DNA of 64,000 bases from Isochrysis galbana (taxonomy: Eukaryota > Haptophyta > Isochrysidales > Isochrysidaceae), in NCBI GenBank assembly GCA_018136815.1, contig CM030936.1:6446005-6510004 (forward strand). The letters run 5' to 3'. Positions 44,017-53,599 of the stretch are shown here, piece after piece. Within the stretch, counting starts at the first letter, position 1. Every line of letters starts with the position of its first letter. The notes beneath the pieces are model-generated. The model searched no databases. It saw only the letters and a list, made by a program, of their open reading frames with translations, and was not told the DNA's origin. Made by a program: the position numbers and the translations under genes.

Positions 44017-46611
44017 ATGGAAGAGACGGAGCATCACACCGAGGCACTGGAGGCTCTTCGCACCGCCATCGATATTCTCTCCCATGCCAGCTCTACAATC
44101 GAGGCCGTCGGCTTCAAAGCTCCATCCGAATGGTGTGCTGCCGCTCACTCTGTCACCTCGCAGGTCTTGGCTCTCATGACTGGCGCGGGTCTTTGGAGGC
44201 CCAGCCCGCCGATCGTGCGCATCTCAAACGGATGCGGGTCGACCGACGACCTCACCAAGCTCGATGGCCCGCCAGATAGCGCCCCGCTGAGGAACGTAGC
44301 CACCGAATGGGCGGTACGCCACACGAACAAGTGCGAGACACCATTTGGACGACTGTCGAGTTCCACCTCTACCTCCTGCAGCTTCAGCAGCACGATCTCG
44401 TCACCCGAGGAGGTTTCGTCTTCAGTAAATCTACCCATCCCCGAGCTCTCGAGTCTGCCGCATACACAGATGTCCAAGCTCTCAAACATCAGCCGGGTTG
44501 CCAATGGCAATAGAAATTCTCCGACTGAGGCATTGGGCAATTTGAAGGTGGACGTGGACAAGTCAGAGGTTGAATCGGCGTTGATCACACCGCCTAAGCC
44601 TTCTTCGCGTTTTCTGCTGCACGACGTCAAGGCGCTACTGATCGACCTGGATGGAACAATGTACACCCCGACTGGTCTAATTCCTGGCGCTGATGCCTTC
44701 TACGCCTATCTGTTACGCAACCGTGTCCCATTCGTTTTCCTCTCCAATACCGGCTCCAAGGGGCCAGAAGGCGTGCAGGCGAAGCTCATGGCCAGGGGCC
44801 TCATGTTTGGAGCAGCGCGCGTGCCTCTGAACAACATTTACACCGCCGCACAGGCTCAGTGCGCCTACATGCTCGATCACATCCCGCACGGTGGGCGCCT
44901 CTTCGTAGTAGCTGGAGCCGCCGAGGCCAGTGGGGATGCCGTTGCGTTGCAGCAGACGTGGTGGATGAAGCTGCTGTCCACATGCGCGGCCGACGGCAAG
45001 GAAAGCACGGCACGACGCCATGCTGAGCTGCTGAGGTCATGGCAGATCCGCACGGTGCTCGCGGAGGAGGAGACCGTCGAGTGGGCGGCGGCTGCCTCCG
45101 CCCACCTGGACAACCAATGCGTTTTTGTCGTCCTCTTCACCGATGGCCAAATCTCCTCGACAATTGACCCACAGACGGGACAGAAAGGTCATGACGACTG
45201 GTCCTTCGAAACCATCAAGCAGATGTCCTGTCTGCTTTCCCACGGCGCAGAGTTTGTGTGCACTGCGGAGGACTCGTTCAACCCGACAAAAGAGGGATTT
45301 CCGCTCCCTGGCCCTGGCATGTTCTCTGCTATGTTCCGCAAACTGATGTATCCACTAGGGCGCGGTCGTCTGCACATCTGCGGCAAAGGGGGAGGGGCTG
45401 AAGAAGGTGGGAGGTATATGATGGGCCGCGCCGTGGAAATGCTACGAAAGCAGGGATTTGACGGCGAGCTTCATGACATCCTCATTGTGGGCGACCGCTT
45501 TGACACTGACATTCGGGCAGGCATGCGAGCCGGGCTCACAACATGCTTGGTCGAGACGGGTTGCCACTCTCACGACCTGCAGAACTTCTACCCGGCTGAC
45601 TCCGCGCATTTTGTGGCGGCCTCTGTAGCTCACTTGCTTCCTCCCAATTATTTGGGAGAGGGCGTCCTCGATTGCACCACACATCCTGCGACGGAATCTC
45701 CTGGCAGCTCGACCGACCAGCTGCCCCGCCGCTCCGTGCCAGCCCAGTTGCCTCCCCTCCGTGCCGCTGTTGCAACGCCTAGCTCACTCCGCTCGTGGAT
45801 TCTTGCACGCGGCAATCTTATCCACGCCTCTTCGATGGAGGCTGTAACTGTACCGCTCATCCAGCGGCTGCGTGAATACTTCGATTCAAAGGACCCGTCC
45901 GGCACCGGTTATATCACAATTTTTGATGTTTTTCAAGCGCTTGAGGAGCTAGGCATCGCGCCATCACCTAAGACGAGCGCGCGCTCCCAACACCCCAGTC
46001 CACGTGGCTGTCCTACGAGTCCAGGAGACGTCATGGCGCAGACTGAGAGCAGGAAGGCGATTGCTTCGGGTATGAGCGGCTATCATCTTCGGACTTTCGT
46101 TATCGAGTGTGGTTCTGGGTCCTCAGCCATAGATGTGAGCAGTCTCGCACGCGTTACGTTTCGCCAGCTATGCCGTGAGGTACAGCACTGCATGAACATG
46201 TCCGCGGGAGATCTCCTGGGCGAATCAAGCGAGCGCGCTTTGTCCATCCGTTCCCTCCGCTCCACAACGGTACCTGCGTTCTGCAAGTTCAGGAGTGCCA
46301 CGACTAAAGCGAAGGCCGTAGCTGCTTTTAGCAAACTCCCGTCTCCAAGCCGCTTTTGCAGGCCTAGTTCAGAGTCGGTGCCTCCAATGCAATGGAAGAA
46401 GCGCGTGCCGCCGCTGCCTGAACTTTTGGTTCCCGGTATGCCGGGAGTTGAGGCTGAAGAGGAGAGCAGCCTCTTTGGAAGCCAAACGGCAACCTGGAGG
46501 CAGTCCTCACCAAGATGGGTGAATGCAGGAGGCCTGTGCTCCCCAACCACATCCGATTGCAGCTGCAGTAGTACCAAGCCGTCACCCCTAGCGGCAACAA
46601 CCGTCCGCTAG
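44017..46611 (+). CDS. HAD phosphatase (NagD/PGP-like) fused to an EF-hand
   Basis: Intronless, 864 residues from ATG 44017 (MEETEHHTEA). The N-terminal 200 residues are Ser-rich with no known domain. The HAD class II core starts at 207: D-L-D-G-T at 210-214 (nucleophile Asp210), FVFLSNTGSKGPEGV (Thr/Ser motif II), a cap region, and VGDRFDTDIRAGMRAGL (acidic motif IV) near residue 490. Relatives include phosphoglycolate/pyridoxal phosphatases and NagD. Near 622-640 a canonical EF-hand loop is visible (D-P-S-G-T-G-Y-I-T-I-F-D; Asp at 1 and 12, Gly at 6, Ile at 8). The last 200 residues are Ser/Arg-rich and unassigned. A calcium-responsive phosphatase is inferred. The cap is larger than usual. 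Confidence 0.82.
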   Translation: MEETEHHTEALEALRTAIDILSHASSTIEAVGFKAPSEWCAAAHSVTSQVLALMTGAGLWRPSPPIVRISNGCGSTDDLTKLDGPPDSAPLRNVATEWAVRHTNKCETPFGRLSSSTSTSCSFSSTISSPEEVSSSVNLPIPELSSLPHTQMSKLSNISRVANGNRNSPTEALGNLKVDVDKSEVESALITPPKPSSRFLLHDVKALLIDLDGTMYTPTGLIPGADAFYAYLLRNRVPFVFLSNTGSKGPEGVQAKLMARGLMFGAARVPLNNIYTAAQAQCAYMLDHIPHGGRLFVVAGAAEASGDAVALQQTWWMKLLSTCAADGKESTARRHAELLRSWQIRTVLAEEETVEWAAAASAHLDNQCVFVVLFTDGQISSTIDPQTGQKGHDDWSFETIKQMSCLLSHGAEFVCTAEDSFNPTKEGFPLPGPGMFSAMFRKLMYPLGRGRLHICGKGGGAEEGGRYMMGRAVEMLRKQGFDGELHDILIVGDRFDTDIRAGMRAGLTTCLVETGCHSHDLQNFYPADSAHFVAASVAHLLPPNYLGEGVLDCTTHPATESPGSSTDQLPRRSVPAQLPPLRAAVATPSSLRSWILARGNLIHASSMEAVTVPLIQRLREYFDSKDPSGTGYITIFDVFQALEELGIAPSPKTSARSQHPSPRGCPTSPGDVMAQTESRKAIASGMSGYHLRTFVIECGSGSSAIDVSSLARVTFRQLCREVQHCMNMSAGDLLGESSERALSIRSLRSTTVPAFCKFRSATTKAKAVAAFSKLPSPSRFCRPSSESVPPMQWKKRVPPLPELLVPGMPGVEAEEESSLFGSQTATWRQSSPRWVNAGGLCSPTTSDCSCSSTKPSPLAATTVR

Positions 46612-47772
46612 TGATCGCATAGCGATCTCAATGAATTGCGCTTTGTGCATCAAGAGTCGGGCAGTCGGCTGTGGTTCGCAACAAAGCATAATTCAGCATC
46701 AATCCATATCATGTTCGGTACGCGCCGCCCCTCTATGAGGCTGGTCCGCCCGCCTGAATGTTCGATGGAGCTTTATTTTCTTGATGCGACCGGGGGAGCT
46801 GGACCAGTCGAGACTGCTAAGACTGGTTGATGATTGCTGCCGACGTCTCTTCTCCATCAGGCACCGAGCAACACTTCACGTGCCCCCTCTCCCTTTGCCT
46901 CTTTTTGCGCCCACTCGTGTCGCTCCATAGCTTATGATTAGCATAAAAAACCTTTTAATATTCTCGCCTCGCGCGTGGTAGTAGGTTTCGCACTTCTGTA
47001 GCCCCACGCCCTTTCCCTTCACTCTCCCTCACCACCCGCCTTGCGGCAACTCCCCTTGTGCCCTTGTGCTCTACGTAGGGGCTCAGGTCTACTACTTTTA
47101 TAAGTAGGAGGCCAATGGGGGCCTCGCGCCCCCCTCTCTCCATCGCAGACATCCCCTGGGTGGGCCTGCACAACCGACCCCAGCCCCTGCCTGCTGGCAG
47201 GGGCTGAGCTGACATCAAATCTGCCCAGACTCTCGCCGAGCGCGCGCCGCGAGCCGCACGCATTCGTCTGAACCGGCCCCAGATCGTACTGACCCACCCC
47301 CCCCACCACTGAGCCACAGACCAACAGGGCCGCCAGGAGGGCACCCAGGGCCAGCGAGGCGAGCGAGGGATAGGCGGGAGAGGCCAGGGGCACTGCCCCA
47401 GCCTCCACTGCCCCCTGAGCTGCCCCAGCTGGCCCTCAGGAGGGGGCCCGAGGGGCCCCCCAGAAGGGGGCCATGGCGCGCGCATGCGACACACGCCAGC
47501 AGGAGAGCGAAGAGAACGACGGAAAATGAACGACAAAAAAAACGACGTGATCTGGCCCCCAAATAGGGCTAAGATAACCGCCCGTTTGCGATATACTAAC
47601 GGGTTGACACCCCGCGCGGCGGACAGACACCGCGAAAGAGCGGCAGCAGACGAAGAAGGGCCGCAGGGCGGGGGCCGAGACCCCTGAGGACACGATAAGA
47701 TGGTTTCAAAGGGCGTTCACTCTTGTCTTCCACAGGAACACCCAACACAACAGGTCTGCCTCAGCCCACCCC
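46612..47772. repeat. Intergenic with inverted copy of second palindrome-ended family
   Basis: 47085-47490 is the inverted copy of 18895-19325. It starts ACTTTTATAAGT (47094-47105), has gggggcctcgcgccccc, cctgctggcaggggc and ccatggcgcgcgc. Minus-strand frames over it (47215-47562) have a signal-peptide-like start but follow the repeat and are not called. No gene is seen elsewhere in the interval. Confidence 0.7.
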
Positions 47773-47889
47773 TTGCGCTTGGCCCGTCGTAGTGCACGCG
47801 GCCCCTCCCCCCGATACCAAAGACAAAGGAATGAAGGGGGTAGTGTAAAGGGAGTGAGTGTTCTGGGGGATAGGCGATGGCGTGAAGGC

Positions 47890-48022
47890 GAGAAGCGCTC
47901 AATCACCATCACCCACCGCATGGAAAAGCGTTCAATCACCATCAGCCTACACGTGGAACGCGCTCAATCACCATCACCCACCGCATGGAAAAGCGTTCAA
48001 TCACCATCAGCCTACACACGGA
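47890..48022. repeat. 65-bp tandem repeat, two units
   Basis: The gcgctcaatcaccatcaccc motif occurs at 47895 and 47960 with period 65, and a related half-unit (gttcaatcaccatcagccta) within each. The second unit runs directly into the crystallin-like coding segment. Related repeats at 11085-11190. Confidence 0.9.
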
Positions 48023-48023
48023 A

Positions 48024-48321
48024 GGGAGAGGGAGTGCGCCTTGTCGGCGACCCAGGCGACTTCATCACACTTCCGGCAGGTACATATACGCACCTGCACT
48101 CCTGGAGAATTGATAATTGGGCACAGGCAGTTCGCGTGGCGGAGGGCTGCACCGCCGAAGTGTTTGAGGCCTCGTTACAAAGCAGCACGGGTGGCGAATC
48201 GTCAACGTTGGATGGTGGCACTCAAGGGTCCGATGCAGTCTATTACGGCGGCACTACATTCGGGCCCAACTCCTTCAAAAACAAAACAATCAGCGCCATC
48301 CAGGTGTCATGCACACCCTGA
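48024..48321 (+). CDS. Beta-gamma-crystallin-like domain, partial ORF
   Basis: The frame is open from before 47900 through the tandem repeat; protein-like sequence begins about 48024 and ends with a stop at 48319-48321. It reads GDFITLPAGTYTHLHSWRID, AVRVAEGCTAEVFEA and ends FKNKTISAIQVSC. The last matches the beta-gamma-crystallin consensus (N/D)-(N/D)-x-(I/L)-(S/T)-S of a Greek-key motif. Such domains occur in secreted proteins and in proteins of giant viruses of protists. The true start is unclear (no ATG close to the domain), so it may be a 3' fragment. Confidence 0.45.
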
Positions 48322-48449
48322 GGGTGGACGCGGTGGCTTTGTTACGAAAACAAGGGGTTGACGTAGGTTTCCTGTCCAAGTCGGTGAGCTTCGCGACACG
48401 CCTGTAGCTCCAAGACGGCTCAAAGCCGCAGTTGTCTCCTTTGTGATGT

Positions 48450-48758
48450 TCAAAGAAGTTTGCCGACCTTGTTGAGGAAGGAGGGTACCTGGGTAGCATC
48501 GAGCACACATGCCGCTGGACCCTGTACGCATAACCTGTCATCTGGATTCGCCCTACATTTGAACGTGGGGTCTACATGGCATGCATGCACGATCGGACGG
48601 CCTTGTTCATCACGGCCTGCACTGACCGCTGTGGAGCGGCACTGTTCCACCTGATGTGCGTTCATGAGTGGCTTCCAATTGAATTGTGTGCCACACCATT
48701 GGCCTTGGGGAAGGACTTCGACCTCTCGACCATCTAGTGTGCAGGTGGTTGGATTCAT
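48450..48758 (-). CDS. Cys-rich domain ORF, paralogue of the 50-kb gene's C-terminus
   Basis: The ATG at 48758 begins MNPTTCTLDGREVEV. The frame stays open upstream to 48920 as Pro/Lys-rich sequence, so an earlier non-ATG or spliced start is possible. The domain CTLDGREVEVLPQGQWCG...FNWKP...HACHVDPTFKC parallels the C-terminus of the plus-strand gene at 48991 (CAVNGKQVDVIRKGMYCG...FDWKP...RRCAIASDGKC). After the stop at 48450 another frame (48290-48541) carries coding-like sequence, so the gene may be frameshifted. Function unknown. Confidence 0.5.
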   Translation of the reverse strand: MNPTTCTLDGREVEVLPQGQWCGTQFNWKPLMNAHQVEQCRSTAVSAGRDEQGRPIVHACHVDPTFKCRANPDDRLCVQGPAACVLDATQVPSFLNKVGKLL

Positions 48759-48950
48759 GGACTGGGGACTGATGATGTCTATCGTCTTATTGCTTATTTT
48801 TTTTCTCCTCTGTCGTGGTTCGTGTCTGTCATGTGTGGACCAAGGGGGGGGGGATGGGCTTTTTTCTTTTTGGGGGGGGGGGTTTGTTGGAAGCTTCCCA
48901 TTGTCGGGTGGTGGTATCAATCGACGACCGCAATAAAAAAAGATGTTCTA

Positions 48951-48962
48951 ATGTATATAAAG
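48951..48962 (+). promoter_or_regulatory. TATA-like box
   Basis: tgtatataaagg lies about 30-40 bp upstream of the ATG at 48991, in an AT-rich stretch unlike the GC-rich promoters of the other genes. Short distance implies a very short leader. Confidence 0.5.
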
Positions 48963-48990
48963 GGGGGGGGGGAGGGCTCGAAGATTACCG

Positions 48991-50076
48991 ATGAGTATTA
49001 ACAAGATCGCGGTGCTCTCATCTACTAGAGCGCACCTCACTACCCTTGAGGAGAATGTCGACGGAATCAACACGATCTTGCACAACATCGAGAACCAGCT
49101 GCTTGCTCTGAATAGTCAAGTAGGGTCGATCGGCGACGACGTCACGGCGTCCATTGATGGACTCAGCTGCAAGAAGCTTGATACGAGTGGTGTAGAGATG
49201 GAACGATTGCGAAAAGTGCTCCCCGGTGGATTGGAGTTTACCGTGTGCCAGCCCGATGGTGCGTGGAATACGTATACCACTGCGTGGTCTGAGTTATTAC
49301 CGGGTGGGAACTGGAAGGATTCGGTCGTTTCCGATTTGGAAATCTGCATTCCACTCACTGCAAGGGAACTAGAGTCTGATCCACTGTTTGATAAAAAGGA
49401 GACTGTAGTGTGTTCAGAGTCTTCAAGTGCTGCACTTGCTGTTGCCTATGACTTGCGGACACTTCGAGACCGGACTTGCAGTAGTGGAACAGCAGGAGGT
49501 GGTGCCGTCGGAGGTGGTGACGTCGGAGCTGGTGACGTCGGAGGTGGTGACGTCGGAGGTGGTGACGTCGGAGGTGGTGACGTCGGAGGTGGTGACGTCG
49601 GAGGTGGTGACGTCGGAAATGGGGGAACTGAATCTTCCTGCTACACCGACTTCAAGACCAATCTGACGGACACACAATCCTTAGATCCCCCTCAATATTG
49701 CAATGCTCCTTCACGTCGCAATGCGACAGAGTGCCCCAAATTCTACGCCACAATGCCCAATGGTACCCTGAATAGACGTCAATACGATGCAGCGAATAAG
49801 GCGTGTATCTTGGGTGATAGCATTTGTCCCATACCGAAGTGGCTACCAACGTGTGCAGTCAATGGCAAGCAGGTGGATGTGATTCGCAAGGGGATGTATT
49901 GTGGCGATCGCTTTGATTGGAAGCCCGCGTCATCAGATGCTGACCGCGCAGCATGCGAGGGTACATATTTCTACCCCGACATCAATGATTTGAGTATGAT
50001 TCGACGCTGTGCCATCGCCAGTGATGGCAAATGCAAGGCATCCTCAGACCTACCTCAGAAGTGTAACACCCCGTAA
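48991..50076 (+). CDS. Coiled-coil, GGDVG-repeat, Cys-rich protein; possible viral origin
   Basis: Intronless, 361 residues from ATG 48991 (MSINKIAVLS). The N-terminus (residues 10-50) is heptad-like (HLTTLEENVDGINTILHNIE). Residues about 165-210 are G-G-G-D-V repeats encoded by a 15-bp minisatellite. The C-terminal 150 residues have about ten Cys residues, with CAVNGKQVDVIRKGMYCG, FDWKP and CKASSDLPQKC. The minus-strand ORF at 48450 carries a second copy of this Cys domain. GC content is lower than in neighbouring genes. I do not recognise the family. Coiled coil plus repeat plus Cys domain is reminiscent of structural proteins of protist-infecting large DNA viruses (inference). Confidence 0.6.
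   Translation: MSINKIAVLSSTRAHLTTLEENVDGINTILHNIENQLLALNSQVGSIGDDVTASIDGLSCKKLDTSGVEMERLRKVLPGGLEFTVCQPDGAWNTYTTAWSELLPGGNWKDSVVSDLEICIPLTARELESDPLFDKKETVVCSESSSAALAVAYDLRTLRDRTCSSGTAGGGAVGGGDVGAGDVGGGDVGGGDVGGGDVGGGDVGGGDVGNGGTESSCYTDFKTNLTDTQSLDPPQYCNAPSRRNATECPKFYATMPNGTLNRRQYDAANKACILGDSICPIPKWLPTCAVNGKQVDVIRKGMYCGDRFDWKPASSDADRAACEGTYFYPDINDLSMIRRCAIASDGKCKASSDLPQKCNTP
49500..49617. repeat. 15-bp coding minisatellite, about 8 units
   Basis: Unit ggaggtggtgacgtc, in frame, encoding GGGDV. Each unit contains the palindrome GACGTC. The middle units are identical, which indicates recent slippage or unequal exchange. Confidence 0.93.
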
Positions 50077-51101
50077 CGAGCCCTATTCTCAGTCTAAAAA
50101 ACACATCTGAAGATTATGGGCTACACACCTACTAGTCCCGGGTCTTCCCGTTTCTAATACAACTGCCCTTAACTTCCCTCCCTCCACCTCGTTCCCTGCC
50201 CCCCTTCGTTCCTTTTTCTTCGGTTTCCGGGGTCCGGCCTCGGTGCGCTACCTAGCTAGGGCTTGGTTCGGAGTGTGGGTTTGGGCAAGCCTTTTGATCC
50301 GTATTTCTGTTCCGCGTGCCCGCTTAGGCTCGTGTTGGGCGTGTAGTTTACGTCGTCTTCGCGGGTGTCCCTCTTTTGGTTCCACGTGTGTCGTGTTGTG
50401 TCTGCATTATAATCGCCTCCGTTGCGTTGCTCCCTGGTCCTCTCGACATAGTGTGCTATTCCCAGCTTGGTGGCCAGATTAACCAGCTCCTCGCTGGGTT
50501 TCAGCCGACTTGTGTCGTCCAACGTGTATATGGGTCTCAAGTCGCTTATGTCTATCCTTTGTTTGGGTTGTCTTCCCATTCCCGCCTGGGCAGTTCTTGC
50601 CGAGTCGGTGCTGTGCGCAAAAAGCAGTGCTTTGCGCTTTGCGCAGCCCCCTCTTTCTCACGTCGTCACGCCCCTGGTCGGAGCAGTGCGCGCGACCCCC
50701 CTCCCCCGGTTCTCCATGGAAGGCAGCGGGGGGAGGGGAAAGGGGATGTGGTAGGACAGGGAGGGTAGCTAGAAGTAGCAAAAGCACTCTGCCTCATACC
50801 GTATACCGTGCACGTAGCGGTGCTAATTTTTTTAGTAGTAGATTTTTTCTTAGCGCGGGGCTGGAGGATGGGGCCACCCTTAGCGGTCAGGCCTAGAGAG
50901 GAAGAGCGCGCATGGCAAAGAACAATAAAGTTGGTTCTGGGCCACGGTAGGAAATCTACCTAGGTGGAGGGGGGTGGCTAAAACAAAATAGAAGAACGTG
51001 GAGTTTGAACCTTTTCAAAGCTGCTGTAGTGCCTCGATGAGGTGATTTGTGATTCGACGTCTCATGTGTATGTGCGCAACTGCAGTGGTAAGCTAGCCTA
51101 T
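50077..51101. other. Intergenic; one minus-strand ORF of 107 residues, repeat copy
   Basis: A minus-strand frame at 50579-50256 starts with ATG (MGRQPKQRIDISDLRPIYTL) and contains KPSEELVNLATKLGIAHYVE, of plausible protein composition but no known family. It may be a mobile-element fragment. 50640-50850 is the inverted relative of 38190-38370. No other gene seen. Confidence 0.4.
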
Positions 51102-52517
51102 TCAGTCTGCTGCAGAGCTTTCGCGCTGATCTTCCGGCTCTTCCTCCTCACCAGTCAGTTCACGGGGTGGCCCTTGGTAAAAAATAAAATTTGCCCCTTG
51201 CCAATAGGAGAGCTCCTCTGGGCTCGCACCTATTCGCTCTGCCTCCTCCTCGACATAACGCATGTATCCATGGATGCCGTCCTGTAAACGCGCCGTGTTC
51301 TTGAAGCCAAGCTCCGCCTCAAGCCATGCATTCACTTTAACGCAACGGATGCCGCCTGTGCAGAAGGTGTAGATGGGCGTGTTCTTGGGTGTGTCGGCGA
51401 GACGTTGCCGGAGGGCATCCCACGAGCCAGAGAACGACGCCGTGCCGAGTGGTTCCGCTTGACGAAATGAGCCAAGTTTAGATTCGTAATCATTCCGGCA
51501 ATCGAGCACGAGAGCATTGTCAGGCAGAGAGCTCAGGGCCGAGTGCCACTCCGCAGGGGATAGCTCAGAGCCTGCCTTGCTCCAGTCCAACGGAGTGTAA
51601 AGCCCATCTGTCAAGATCTGGTCCTTCTCACGGACAATGAGGCGCTGGTATGGGCGCTCCCTGGCATCGACCTGATTGACGTATGATATTGAGACCAAGT
51701 TGAGACAGCTGTTGGGCAATCAGCACGTGTACAGCAACCCGCAGGCTACTACTGCTTGGGCTGAAAATAAGCTGAGGCACATACGTGACCCCACTCCCTT
51801 GCCACTCAGTGCGCACACCTGCACGCCGAAATTGAGTGAGACGTCGGCTAACTCTGGAATGTTGGCAAACTCACGCTGTAGCTCTTCGACGCGAGCGACA
51901 GCCAGTGCGAGCTGTGCATTGATCCCTTCCCCGGCCACATAGACAGAGCCGCGTGCGCCGACACGTGAAAGGGCTTGTCGTAGTTGCAGCTTCAGGAGGG
52001 GTTGGCGACCGTCATCAATCTCACAAAAGGTGTAAAAAGAGAGTAGTTGCTTTGGTCCGGCCGCAAGCTCCTTAGCGTCTTCTTCAGCCGCCTGCACAGC
52101 TGCGGCCGCAGCCAGCGCCTCGGCTTCCTCCCTCGCTGCGCGCGCAATGGCCTCCAGTTGCTCATTGGGCTCGACTCGCAGCAGCGCATCGACTCCGTGG
52201 GCTTCGGCCTGGCTGAGCACGTGGTGTAGGTCATCGTCTGTCTCTATCCGTCGCCTTCCGTGCGAGAGGAATAGCTCCGATGCCGCGAGCGGCTGCGGCA
52301 GACGCTGAGCGAGCGCCGCGTGGAGCACGGAGAGAGGGGCTGTGCGCTCGAGTGTGAGCGTTTCAGAGCGGCGGGGAGTGCGGAGAAGAGGACGGAGGGG
52401 GCGGGCGTAGAGCAGCCGGACGGGAAGCGAAGACGCACGGCGTGCGGCTGCCCCACGAGCCGTCGTTGCGAGCCACAGCGCGTGTAGCAGTGCGACGCGG
52501 CGCAGTGAGCGCAACAT
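51102..52517 (-). CDS. Rhodanese-domain tRNA uridine hydroxylase-like protein (TrhO-like, 2 exons)
   Basis: Exons 52517-51819 and 51671-51102 join in phase 0, giving 422 residues. The start MLRSLRRVALLHALW is followed by an Arg/Ser/Ala-rich N-terminus that looks like an organelle transit or signal peptide. Residues about 160-232 are the acylphosphatase-like TrhO N-domain (LLSFYTFCEIDD, YVAGEGINAQLAL). The rhodanese domain follows, with VLDCRNDYESKLG and the active-site loop C-T-G-G-I-R-C at 337-343. This matches the UPF0176/TrhO family, which hydroxylates U34 of tRNA in bacteria; many algae carry plastid-type homologues. Residues about 60-135 form a Ser/Arg-rich extension (possibly a ubiquitin-like fold) not usual in TrhO. 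A purine tract (C/T on the coding strand) lies just upstream. Confidence 0.85.
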
Positions 52518-52540
52518 TGTTGCAGGAGAGAGGGGAGAGG

Positions 52541-52791
52541 GAGGGGGGGCGAGAGGAAGAGAAGGAGAGAGGGGGGGCGGGAGGAGGAGAAAGATGGGAA
52601 GAGAGGGAGGGGGGGAGAAAGGGGAGAGAGAGAGGTAGAGAAGGGAGGGAAGGAGAGAGGGAGAGAGGGAGGGAGAGAGAGAGAGGGAGAGGGAGGGAGG
52701 GAGAGACAGACGAGAGAGAGAGAGAAAGAAACAGAGGGGGGGAGAGATGAGGGGGGGGAGAGAGAGGAGGATGGTACGTAACACATGAGGA

Positions 52792-52823
<32 letters not shown>

Positions 52824-52858
52824 GGGGTGGGGGGGGGGAGTAAAGAGAGACAGAGAGA
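52541..52858. repeat. Polypurine GA/GGA tract before the TrhO-like gene
   Basis: GA and GGA repeats on the plus strand from about 25 bp upstream of the minus-strand start codon. Polypyrimidine on the coding strand. Confidence 0.93.
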
Positions 52859-52961
52859 ACTGATTCGTACCACGTGAGGAAAGCCGAGTCGAGGCTATCG
52901 CCTCTCGCAGCCAGCCACGCCGGCACGCCAAGGAGGGCGCGCTGCCAGCGGCCACTAGCCT

Positions 52962-53122
52962 AGATGGGAAAGACGTATTTACGTATTTACCGAATTTGGC
53001 CAGAGGCCAAATACAGACGTATTTGACTATATTTGAAGCGTGGCCTGGGTTGTAGGCCTCGAAGGTATTTGAAATGTATTTGGCCAGAGACCAAATACAT
53101 ATGTATCTGGCTGTATTTGAAT
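52962..53122 (+). repeat. Dispersed AAATAC repeat, copy 3
   Basis: Starts ctagatgggaaagacgtatt, contains cctgggttgtaggcctcga and ends ctgtatttgaa. It lies about 450 bp upstream of the TrhO-like start codon. Confidence 0.85.
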
Positions 53123-53174
53123 TAAATTTTTAACAAATTTTTTTGGGTCGCGGCGCGGCAAAGGAACGGGACTA

Positions 53175-53434
53175 GCGCGCACACAAGACAGGACTCCCTG
53201 CCGCGGCGAGCGCAAGCACCCTTCCCCCTTATGCCACCCAGCTCTTCACGAGCTTACTACCTGCGCTAGCCGTAGCACCCCTCCCTCCACACTCAAACAG
53301 CCCCCCACGCCAGGATCCTGTTCTGGTCTCGCAGGCAAGGGGGCCTAATGGGAGGGTGAGGAGCAACTCCTCAAAGAGCAGCTTTGGGGAAGGAGATGTT
53401 TGAGTGGGGGCGCTATACCCTTGCGCTAGGCATG
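53175..53434 (-). repeat. Retroposon-like repeat copy B, distal part
   Basis: Inverted relative of 16735-16990 (gagcaactcctcaaagag, ggggggctgtttgagtgtgg read on the minus strand). It ends at ctaggcatg, where the 1.96-kb element is inserted. The sequence resumes at 55397. Confidence 0.85.
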
Positions 53435-53599
53435 AGGTGTCGTTCCGTCAATTGTGGGACATGAGTCGAATTGAGCGATCGAATGTCCACAGTTGTATAC
53501 ATAGCGTTATTTTAAAATTAAATGTAGACTAGCGTAACATTCCCTGCTTCCCGCGACGCGTGTCCCCCCGGAGGGCGCCGTGTCGGCGCTTTTCGATTG

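Noticed and set aside
47215-47562. Minus-strand ORF with signal-peptide-like start (FSVVLFALLLACVACA)
   Set aside because: It follows the second palindrome-ended repeat family and the homologous repeat at 18.9 kb does not preserve the frame.
48664-48936. Plus-strand ORF with a hydrophobic segment opposite the Cys-domain ORF
   Set aside because: The minus-strand frame has the conserved Cys pattern shared with the 50-kb gene; the hydrophobic run is its antisense.
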